Assembly: GCA_002495645.1 (NCBI GenBank)
Contig: DAGF01000064.1
Location: 666 to 20,549, forward strand
Source of the DNA: Euryarchaeota archaeon UBA549
Lineage (GTDB): Archaea; Thermoplasmatota; Poseidoniia; Poseidoniales; Poseidoniaceae
Length of the DNA: 19,884 bases
Direction of reading: 5' to 3'
This document shows, piece by piece, positions 7,035-15,500 of the stretch. The notes below the pieces were generated by a model that worked only from the letters and a program-made list of their open reading frames with translations, made no database searches and was not told where the DNA came from. Position numbers and translations under genes: made by a program. Position 1 is the stretch's first letter, and each line of letters opens with the position of its first letter.

Positions 7035-9860
7035 TCAGGCGTAAACGACAGCAGGTGACAGGGGCATGGCTGAGCCGGCTCGGCCCGTGTCATCGGCCTC
7101 GCTTTCACCAAGCACGATGATGACCTCTGAGAGTTGGAGTTCGTCTGCAATAAAGGCCGAGGCCGCTGAAAGAACCGATGCTTCATCCAAAGCAGAACAA
7201 ATGACGGCTCGAGAAGCATCGTCCCACTTGAAGACTTGAGGGAGCATTTTCTTGCCCCAGAAGCCCATCATCTCACCCTTGCGCTCGCCCTGAGCGAGCG
7301 GGAGTTCTTGGAGCACGGGAATGAACTGCTTTGGATGACCGCCTTCGCCGATGAAGGACAGCGCAGCTGTTGCCATTTCGCGTTTCCATTCGGGTGAGAC
7401 CACGAAGGTCGCCTTGCTCGCCGGCTCACCGAGGTGGCGCTCGGCCACGTTGCGGACTTTGCGGGCTTGGTCGAGGATGTCGCGGATGTATTGTTCACCG
7501 GATAAGGTCAACACGTGTGCTTCACTGAGCGACTCGGGGAGCGAGAGGTTGCTTCCAGCGACCAACCCGCTCGTACTGTCCAGCGCAGCCCACCATTCTT
7601 CGGCCAAATGAGGGGTGGAAACCGAGACCATCTGAGCCCACGCGGGGAGCCAGCGTCGTGCAACATCCAAATTTTGGCCGCCTCGGCGGACATACCAGTT
7701 GATATCCTTGATGACCTCATAGTGAGAGATTTCTACCGCTCGACGCAAATCGTAGGTCTCCATGGCTTCAACGAATTCATGGACGCGCTGAGAAAAACGG
7801 GCCTCCAACCAACCGTCCATGGGTGAGGTCGTTTCGGACCAAGCCAACAGTTGCTCCGGCATGCCTCGCATTTGCACCATCACGCGATGATTGGCGTCAA
7901 GCGCAGCGTCAGACCAGTCCATGCCGGCCGTCGGGTTTGCGGCGAAGAGAATGAACAGCCGGACAGTGTCTGCACCGTAGCGTTCGATCATTTCCTCGGG
8001 CGAGACGGTGTTGCCCAGCGACTTGCTCATTTTTGCGGAGCGAGAACCGAGTTCACTGTCGCAGTGGGGGCAGGGTTGGCCCTCATAGATGGTCGGAAGG
8101 GTAATGCCACAAGGCTGGCAGAACGGCGCTGATTTGTTGACCATGCCCTGGCAGAGCAGTTCGTTGAACGGCTCGTCGACGTCGACCAGGCCGAGGTCGC
8201 GAAGGGCTTTGGTCATGAAACGGGCGTAGATGAGGTGCATCTGAGCGTGCTCAATGCCACCGCAATAGAAATCCACGTTCATCCAATGGTTGGCGATCGT
8301 CTTCTCAAAGGCTGCTTCGTCATTGAGTGCATCCGTGTAGCGGAGGAAATACCACGAGGAATCAATGAACGTGTCCATGGTGTCGGTTTCACGGCGGGCG
8401 GGTTTCCCGCACTTGGGACAGTCGACGTTCAGGAAGGACTCGGATGTTGTCAATGGGTTGCCTTGGCCGAACACCACGTCGCGAGGAAGTTCCACGGGGA
8501 GGTCTTCTTCTGGAACGGGAACAGGGCCGCAATCATCGCAGTGAATCACAGGAATGGGGGTCCCCCAGTAGCGCTGCCTTGAGATAAGCCAAGGCCGAAT
8601 TTTCCAGTTGATGGTTTGCGAACCTCGTCCTGCCTTCTCCAATGCATCGCACACGGCTTGCTTGGCCTCCGACCCGTAGAGGCCATCAAAGCCCTCGAGC
8701 GGACTGTTGACCATCCAACCAAGGTCGACTTCGGCCTTGTCCATAGCAGCATCAGCGTCGCCCCCTTCTTCCATCACCAGAACGCGCTTGATGGGGATGC
8801 CGTATTGCTTGGCAAAATCGTGGTCTCGCTCGTCGTGGGCGGGCACGGCCATGACGGCCCCGGTTCCGTAGGTGGCGATGACGAAATTGCCAATCCAGAT
8901 TGGAACATGCTCACCGGTCAACGGGTGGATGGCGTAGCGTCCGGAAAACACACCTTTCTTCTTGTTCATGTTCTTGATGCGGTCAAATTCCGCCATCGAG
9001 GCGACTTCGTCATAGAGGGCTTTCCAGGCCGCTTCGTGCTCGGTTCCTACCACCAAGGACTCGGCCAGCGGGTGTTCAGGAGCGAGGGTGACGAAGGTGG
9101 AGCCGAACAGGGTATCGGGACGGGTGGTGAAGACTTCGATGTCCCGCTCATCGTCCACGATGCCAAAGCGAATGTTGGCACCCTCGGAGCGGCCCAGCCA
9201 GTCTCGCTGGAGCGATTTGACGTGTTCGGGGAAACCGATGGTGTCGAGGCCGTCCTCGAGTTCCTGACCGTAGGATGGAAGGTCAAGGAACCACTGGTTC
9301 ATCTCCTTCTGGGTCACGGGGCCGTTACAGCGCCAGCACCGGCCTGCTTTCACCTGCTCGTTGGCAAGCACCGTGTTGCACGATGTGCACCAGTTGACCG
9401 GCGAGAATTCGCGCGTCGCTAGGCCGTTTTCCATGAACTTCGTGAAGAACCACTGGTTCCACTTGTAGTATCGAGGGTCGTGGCTTTTGAGCGTGCGTCG
9501 CCAGTCGTACGAGAAGCCCATCCGCTTGATTTGTTCGGTGATGGACGCCATGTTGCGTTCCGTGATGTCGTGAGGGTGGCCGCCCTCGGAAATCGCAGCG
9601 TTTTCCGCAGGCATCCCGAAGGAATCGAAGCCCATCGGGTAGAGCACATCAAAGCCCATCAAGCGCTTGAATCGGGCAACTGCATCCCCAATGGAATAAT
9701 TTCGGACGTGACCCATGTGCATTTTTCCCGAGGGATACGGGTACATCTCAAGACAGTAGAACTTGGGACGATCGCTGTGAATATCGGCGTGAAAAAGCTC
9801 TGCTTCATCCCATTGTTTCTGCCAGCCAACCTCGTCTACAGGGGTCGTTTCGGCTGACAT
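7035..9860 (-). CDS. leuS: Leucyl-tRNA synthetase, bacterial-type body with archaeal-type C-terminal domain
   Basis: A 941-residue class Ia synthetase that charges tRNA-Leu. The N-terminal body is of the bacterial type: YPYPSGKMHMGHVRNY with HMGH at 48-51, DSFGMPAENAA at 79-89, and a zinc module C158/C161/C175/C178. The CP1 editing domain has TTRPDT at 245-250 and the conserved editing aspartate near D346 in HDERDHDF. RSAKMSKSLGNT has KMSKS at 610-614, and extra CxxC pairs are at 481/484, 581/584 and 597/600. From about residue 790 the sequence changes character: YIRDILDQARKVRNV, then SPEWKREM, and the extreme end SAMPLSPAVV match the archaeal/eukaryal C-terminal tRNA-binding domain, not the bacterial one. 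Start ATG 9860 has GGTGA at 9871-9867. Full length and no frameshift. Confidence 0.95.
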   Translation of the reverse strand: MSAETTPVDEVGWQKQWDEAELFHADIHSDRPKFYCLEMYPYPSGKMHMGHVRNYSIGDAVARFKRLMGFDVLYPMGFDSFGMPAENAAISEGGHPHDITERNMASITEQIKRMGFSYDWRRTLKSHDPRYYKWNQWFFTKFMENGLATREFSPVNWCTSCNTVLANEQVKAGRCWRCNGPVTQKEMNQWFLDLPSYGQELEDGLDTIGFPEHVKSLQRDWLGRSEGANIRFGIVDDERDIEVFTTRPDTLFGSTFVTLAPEHPLAESLVVGTEHEAAWKALYDEVASMAEFDRIKNMNKKKGVFSGRYAIHPLTGEHVPIWIGNFVIATYGTGAVMAVPAHDERDHDFAKQYGIPIKRVLVMEEGGDADAAMDKAEVDLGWMVNSPLEGFDGLYGSEAKQAVCDALEKAGRGSQTINWKIRPWLISRQRYWGTPIPVIHCDDCGPVPVPEEDLPVELPRDVVFGQGNPLTTSESFLNVDCPKCGKPARRETDTMDTFIDSSWYFLRYTDALNDEAAFEKTIANHWMNVDFYCGGIEHAQMHLIYARFMTKALRDLGLVDVDEPFNELLCQGMVNKSAPFCQPCGITLPTIYEGQPCPHCDSELGSRSAKMSKSLGNTVSPEEMIERYGADTVRLFILFAANPTAGMDWSDAALDANHRVMVQMRGMPEQLLAWSETTSPMDGWLEARFSQRVHEFVEAMETYDLRRAVEISHYEVIKDINWYVRRGGQNLDVARRWLPAWAQMVSVSTPHLAEEWWAALDSTSGLVAGSNLSLPESLSEAHVLTLSGEQYIRDILDQARKVRNVAERHLGEPASKATFVVSPEWKREMATAALSFIGEGGHPKQFIPVLQELPLAQGERKGEMMGFWGKKMLPQVFKWDDASRAVICSALDEASVLSAASAFIADELQLSEVIIVLGESEADDTGRAGSAMPLSPAVVYA

Positions 9861-9945
9861 GAGGGTTCACCGTCCACAGGACATGCCCCCCGACTCGCCG
9901 ACACGCTATGAAATCCACGCCTCGTTTCTGCCACGAAGCCCTACA

Positions 9946-12501
9946 TCAGAGGGCGTCTTCATGAGCGAAATCACCGCTGGTCTCCAGCAGGAAAATAGCT
10001 TCTCTGGTGAGTTTGTACCGGTTCTTTACGCCCATCTTTCGGCGCTCGACCAAACCGAATTTCTGGAGTGTTCGGAGGTGATGAGAAATCAACTGCTGGC
10101 TCTTTTCCAGACGCTTCGCCAATTCTGCTTGTGTCGGGAATTGGCCCAAGCCTCCGTCTTGATCAAGGAGGTTGAGAATTTTCCCTTGCAAGCTGTTGGG
10201 GTCGGGCGAAAGCGGGGGAACGGGGAGGTCTTCTTCCTTGGTGCCCGGGTGAAGTTGATTCGTGAGTGGGTAGAAACGGACCAACCGTCCGTCGTTCTTA
10301 CGCCAAACGTGCTCTTCGGTTTCGAGGATTCTCAAATGGTGGGTGATTTGGCCGTTGCTCATGTCCAAAGCACTCATCAGAGCACGGAAATGGCACCCCG
10401 GGTTGGCTGTCAAATACCCCATCAATCGACCTCGTTGATAGCGTCCGTCCGTGGTTTCGTGCGTTTTGCCAAGAAGACCGAGGAACCACAGGCCCGCCAT
10501 GGTGGCGGGGAGACGAAGCGCTTCATTGGTAGAAGCAGCGACGACGAATAACGAGAGAATTGAAGCCGTCACAACCACGGAGACGACCGTGATAACGGGG
10601 CTTGATTGACTGACGGGCGCCAACTCCTCAACGGGTGCAGCGACCGCTGGTTCTTCTTCGGAAAGAAGGGCCTCTTCCATGCGAACTTCAACCACCTCAA
10701 CCGAAGGGGCGGCGAGGTCTGCACAGGCCGGCGATGGTTCTGCAGGAATGACGACGTAGAGGCCTTGGACATCAGAGGATGGGGACCAAGTGGGGAGGGT
10801 TCTCGCGTTGGCGAGCAGGTGGGTTTCTTCGCCGTTTTCCATGATGTAACACGTGCCTTGTGGAGTGGTTTGGCCCGTCCATGTTCCGAGGAGTTCAAAT
10901 CGCTCAGGGGCGATGATTTCAACGACGTCCTCCTCAACGACCTCGCCGAGATTTTGAGGCCAGGAAAACGGCATTGAGACGGTGGCTGAGGACGTGGACA
11001 GCACGGTCAATTGCAGGGTGTATTCGCCGTCGGGAACCAAGGCTTCCCCGTCCTGCACCATGCTGATGGCAAGCGGATCAAACTGCAAGGGCTCCTCGGA
11101 GGAGGGCAAGAGAATCTTTCGTCCATCGTAGGCATCGCACAAGGTCTGGAATTGGTGGACAACCTCGTTGTCGAGGTTGAGGAATTCCACTTCAAACGCA
11201 CAAGGTTGAGCCAATCGAAGGTAATCGTCGGCTTCGCTGGACATCAGAGCGGCGACGTTCATGGTGGTCTCGTCGCTCCAACTCAGCGAGGCTTCAAGGT
11301 CAGCAGAACTGGCTTCAGCACAGGGGTTCGCCTCCATGGAAGCGTACTCGATGTGTTGACTGGCGGCGAGCCCGTGTTCGGGCACTTCAGCGATGACGGT
11401 GTACGTGCCCGGCTCTGCTCGGCAACCGTTTTCGAGGTAGAAATACCACTGAGGCAGCGTAAAGCGTTCAGGTTCATCACTCAAGGTGAGTTCCAAATCA
11501 ATCTCGGTGCAGGTCTTGCCCGTTCGTGAATCAAAGACGGTTTGACCGAGGTCGTCGACGACCCACATCTCCGCTTTGCATGAGGAGGTGAAGTCAACAA
11601 CCGTTGGGTTACCATCGGTTGAGGTCAGAAGCACCTCGCTCATGAGGACATCATCGGGGCCGAAGGTTGAGAATTGATTGCCGCTGACTGAAAGCGTCAT
11701 GCTCATCGGTGGCGAAGCGGTCTCGTCGGTCGTTGTGGAGGTGGTTGCGAACGAGAAGTCGTCGCCGGGGGTGGCGATGGCCACGAACTCATCGGCAGAG
11801 GCCGTGAGGTGGTCGACCAGCATCACTTCGCCAGGCATGAGCGTCTTCACATCGGCGAAGCAGTCAGCACCAAGGTGGGAAAGGGTGCCAATTTGTACTT
11901 CAAGCAGACAAACGGGTTGGTTGGACACATCAACGCTTGAGGCTGTGGGGTTGTGGAGGTTGACCATGTAAACAACCGGTCCGTCGGCCCCCGTTCGTTG
12001 GGTGGATTCCACGGTGTAAACCAAGGCATCTGGAATGGAGACCGGCGTTTGGACGGTGGCCTCAAGAACGGTGCTCAAACCACTGGAGTGGAGAAGTTCA
12101 ACGCTGTAGGTGCCGCTTTCGAGCCACTCGCCGTCGGCATCTTTCATCGACCATTCAACGGGCTCGAAGGCCACTTCCTCGCCAGCAAAGAGGTCCATGC
12201 CCTGTTCCCGGGCGGGGCAGTTTTCCGACCCGTTGACGAGCATCACGCCCGTGGCGTTGTAGACGTTGTACACGAAGGAACAGGATGGATTGACGGTGAG
12301 CGAGACTTCAGGGCCGTTGTTCACCAAGGTGGGCGTCAGAACGAGTGGATGTTCGGGGGAATACCACGGATTGTCCACCGGCGTGTTCTCCTCGACGACC
12401 AGCGTGAGGTTGCCCGTTTCGGCCGAGACCATACCGATGAAGAGCGAGGTCACCAACAACCCCGCCAACATCAACAATCGGCCTGCCGGCTTCTCGCCCA
12501 T
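9946..12501 (-). CDS. Membrane-tethered transcription regulator: exported beta-sandwich domains, membrane anchor, two winged helices
   Basis: An 851-residue protein with a signal peptide (about 1-27, ending MVSA). A long exported part (28-630) contains at least three repeats resembling BsuPI-type beta-sandwiches, each with paired cysteines and a closing G.Y.V/L strand: about 72-136 (C74, C95), 305-372 (C308, C331) and 432-500 (C434, C455). The Cys are likely disulfide-bonded outside. A membrane helix follows at about 634-656, with a second hydrophobic stretch at 661-678. Two winged helix-turn-helix domains lie behind it: about 686-746 (ALDMSNGQITHHLRILE) and 769-838 (TQAELAKRLEKSQQLISHHL). 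Expected job: sense an external signal and bind DNA inside the cell. The second hydrophobic stretch is a topology problem, since a true second helix would put the DNA-binding part outside. The start has an unusual RBS arrangement. The downstream leuS start is 85 bp away. Confidence 0.82.
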   Translation of the reverse strand: MGEKPAGRLLMLAGLLVTSLFIGMVSAETGNLTLVVEENTPVDNPWYSPEHPLVLTPTLVNNGPEVSLTVNPSCSFVYNVYNATGVMLVNGSENCPAREQGMDLFAGEEVAFEPVEWSMKDADGEWLESGTYSVELLHSSGLSTVLEATVQTPVSIPDALVYTVESTQRTGADGPVVYMVNLHNPTASSVDVSNQPVCLLEVQIGTLSHLGADCFADVKTLMPGEVMLVDHLTASADEFVAIATPGDDFSFATTSTTTDETASPPMSMTLSVSGNQFSTFGPDDVLMSEVLLTSTDGNPTVVDFTSSCKAEMWVVDDLGQTVFDSRTGKTCTEIDLELTLSDEPERFTLPQWYFYLENGCRAEPGTYTVIAEVPEHGLAASQHIEYASMEANPCAEASSADLEASLSWSDETTMNVAALMSSEADDYLRLAQPCAFEVEFLNLDNEVVHQFQTLCDAYDGRKILLPSSEEPLQFDPLAISMVQDGEALVPDGEYTLQLTVLSTSSATVSMPFSWPQNLGEVVEEDVVEIIAPERFELLGTWTGQTTPQGTCYIMENGEETHLLANARTLPTWSPSSDVQGLYVVIPAEPSPACADLAAPSVEVVEVRMEEALLSEEEPAVAAPVEELAPVSQSSPVITVVSVVVTASILSLFVVAASTNEALRLPATMAGLWFLGLLGKTHETTDGRYQRGRLMGYLTANPGCHFRALMSALDMSNGQITHHLRILETEEHVWRKNDGRLVRFYPLTNQLHPGTKEEDLPVPPLSPDPNSLQGKILNLLDQDGGLGQFPTQAELAKRLEKSQQLISHHLRTLQKFGLVERRKMGVKNRYKLTREAIFLLETSGDFAHEDAL

Positions 12502-12511
12502 GTGAAAACAT
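12308..12511 (-). other. Short out-of-frame ORF overlapping the regulator start (67 codons)
   Basis: ATG 12511 lies 8 bases behind a GGAG (12523-12520) and opens a 67-codon frame overlapping the first 194 bp of the regulator gene. The encoded peptide (MFSHGREAGRPIV...) is rich in Gly and Arg and resembles no family I know. It is probably not a real protein, but the best ribosome site points to it. It could act as a translation-control uORF, or one T of the TTTT run behind the ATG may be an extra base: with three T the frame would join that of the regulator. Confidence 0.25.
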
Positions 12512-12519
12512 GGCCTGTT

Positions 12520-12523
12520 CTCC
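12520..12523 (-). promoter_or_regulatory. Shine-Dalgarno GGAG, 18 bases from the regulator ATG
   Basis: On the minus strand AAAGGAG is followed by 8 bases, ATG (12511), 7 bases, then the regulator ATG (12501). Its spacing fits the first, out-of-frame ATG and is too long for the regulator start. Confidence 0.5.
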
Positions 12524-12559
12524 TTTGAAAGGTCAGCGGTGCAAAGAATGCGTGAACAC

Positions 12560-15500
12560 TCAGAGGTTTTCGAGGTCCATCATCGTTGGAATGGCTGCAT
12601 CTTGAGCTGCCTGCTGTTGCATCTCGTACTGTTTCCACTCGGGAAGGCCTTCGGTGCCCTCCCAACCAAGCGCCCGTGCCTCAGCGTAATTTCCTTCAGC
12701 GATGTAATGCTGAATCCAGGCTTGACGACGCTCTTCTTCCTCGGCAAAGGATGATTGGACCATTTGCTCTTCTCGCTTGGCGGCTACGGCCTTACGCTTA
12801 CCCGCAGCACGAGCGACCTGGGCGACCACGATCAACGCCAGAAGGAAGATAATGACACCGCCCATCAACTGCAAGGTGCTGTTATCTCCGCCCAGCAAGG
12901 AGGTACCCCCTTCGCCGTCGTTGGCTTGCAAACTCGGGTCGGAGGTGATGGCGCAATTCGCCGTGCTTCGGGCACCTTCGGAGACATCGGGGTCCCACGG
13001 ACACGGGTCGGCATCGTCAGAAACGCCGTCATTGTCTGAATCGGGGCAACCGTATTCATCGTTCGCCGTTGATGTACCAGGGATTTTGGGGCAAGCATCC
13101 GGCTGATAGGAGCCTGCGACAGCGTTGTCGCCGAATCCATCGCCGTCAAAGTCGTTCCACTGGCTGGCCCGAAGGGGGAAATTGTCCACGCGGTTGGAAC
13201 TGCTCTGGTTGTCGCCCCAACCGTCGCCGTCGATGTCCGACCACTGGGTTGCAATTTCTGGGAAGGCATCGCCGCGTTGTTCTCGTAGCGTGATGAACAT
13301 ACCAACGTTCTCTGAATCAGCCTCGGTGATGTTTTCCCAGTAGTAATTGTCGCCCCAACCGTCGCCGTCAAAGTCCGACCATTGTTCGGAGTCCTCGGGG
13401 AAGACATCGTCAACGTCAGCATAGCCGTCTAAGTCGGCATCTGGGCAACCTTGACGTCCCTCTTCGAAGGATTTGCCAAAGACATCCACACAATCGTCTC
13501 CGCTGGGAACGTTGGTGTTATCGCCGTAGCCGTCGCCATCAGCATCGGCCCACTGGAAGGGGTCGCTCGGGAATTTATCCACGTTGTCTGGGAAACCATC
13601 CAAGTCAAAGTCAGGACAGCCTCGGCTTGCAGGTTCTTGGGATTCACCGTATTCAAGCGGGCAGAGGTCCCCTTTGGTTCCGTTTTGGTTGTCGCCGTAA
13701 CCATCACCGTCTTCATCGCTCCATTGCGTTGGGTCGGTGGGGAAGGCGTCGCCGTTGTTGCCACCGGGGTTGTCGCCGTAACCATCACCATCGCTGTCTC
13801 TCCATTGGCTGGTGTCGTCGGGGAAAGCGTCGGGGTTGTTGCCGTTGGCGTTGTCGCCACGGTTGTCACCGTCTCGGTCCGACCATTGTGTGGCATCGTC
13901 AGGGAACGGGTCGCCTGCGTTCGAGTAGCCGTCACCGTCTCGGTCGGCGCAGCCCACGCGGTCGATGGTTGAGGAACCGGCACTGTTTGGACAATCATCG
14001 GGGTTGTTGCCGTCGGGGTTGCTACCAAAGCCATCGTTGTCTTCATCACACCACTGTGTGGCGTCGTTGGGGAAGGCATCGGCACCGTAGCAATCCGGGG
14101 TGCTGGGCCAATTTGCCGTTGGGTTGGAATAGCCGTCGCCATCGCTATCGAGGCAGCCGAGTCGGTCGTATGTTGAATTGCCCCAGGTGCTGGGACATGC
14201 ATCCGCTCGGTCGCTGTTTTGGTTGTCGCCCACCCAATCGCCATCGCTGTCAATGTATTGGGTTCGGTCGAGCGGGAAGGCGTCAGGCAGGTTCGCTGCG
14301 GGCAGCAAAAGACCGGGCCATTCTGAGGGCCGGTAGGAGAGCCATGAGGTGTCCTCGAAATTGTCGCCATAACCGTCCCCGTCGGTGTCGTTCCACTGCG
14401 TCGGGTCGTTGGGGAAGGCGTCACCGGTCTGGTTCACATGGTACTGGTACTCGTCCAAATCAAACAGGTAATTATCGCCGTAGCCGTCCTCGTCAGCGTC
14501 GACCCACTGGTCGGGGTTCAACGGGTCCCAATCACCTTCATCAGACCAGCCATCGCCGTCAAGGTCGGGGCAGCCAAAGCGGTCTTCGGTGGACGTACCG
14601 GGTGTGTTGGGGCACGCGTCGGGTTCGTTGGCTGGCGCCGGGTTGTCGCCGAAACCATCGGCGTCCGTATCGTTCCACTGCGTCCCGTCGGACGGGAAGG
14701 CGTCCACGATACCATCGCCTTGGTCGGTGGTGTTGTAGCCGTCGTTGTCTTCGTCGATGTCAGCGTACCAGTAGTAGACGCCCTCGTCGTTTCGGCCGTG
14801 GGCCGTGACGATGTGGGTCGAATCTGGACTCCATGCAACGCCGTACATCGTACCGCACTGGTTGTTGCTTCCGGAGGTGCAGCCGCCGGGACGGGGACCA
14901 CTGAAGGAATCGACTTGGACGCCGGTGTTGGAATGGTACACCCTGGCCGTGGCACCGTCGGCTTGGTACCAGTACATGGCTGAAATCACTTGAGAACTGT
15001 CAGCAGAGAAGGTGGTTGAGGCGCAGGAGGTGGTGGTGGTCTTTTGCCAGATTCGGCTCCATACGCCGTTTGCGTACTGATACATGTCAAAGCTGGCTGA
15101 GGAGCCTTCCCAACCCCCGCACATCGAAATGTAATTTCCATCGGGCGACCATGCGAGCGCATTGACCGCTGCTGGAGGGTTGGTGAACGTCCACGTGGTC
15201 GCTCGTGAGGTCGTGTTGACGATGTAGATCTCGCCGTTTCCGGCCATGGCAATGTATTGTCCGTCGGGTGAATGTGCGAGGTCGTAAAAGCGGTCCTCAC
15301 CGTTCGGGTTGACAGCGTACAGTTCCGTGCCCGTTTGCACGTCGATGACGGTCACTTCGCCGTTGGTTCCGCCGTTTCCAGAGCGGCCGATGGCCACGGC
15401 GACTGTGGAGCTGTCCGGCGAGAATTCAACGGCGTTGACCTGGTCTCCTCCTCCGACGTCAACGCTGATGCTGCCGTGCAAGGAGGAGAGGTTGCTGCTG

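Noticed and set aside
8616..9422. 268-codon plus-strand open frame opposite leuS
   Set aside because: A shadow of a fully conserved synthetase; no RBS or family match.
9859..10551. 230-codon plus-strand open frame opposite the regulator's winged helices
   Set aside because: The minus strand encodes recognisable domains; this frame has none.
13124..14704. CRISPR-like regular repeats
   Set aside because: The period follows codons of Ca-binding units, repeats are imperfect, spacers are coding, and no cas gene is present.
13627..14808. 393-codon plus-strand open frame opposite the repeat array
   Set aside because: The Arg/Cys/Gly-rich product is what a reversed Asp/Gly repeat gives; no domain is seen.
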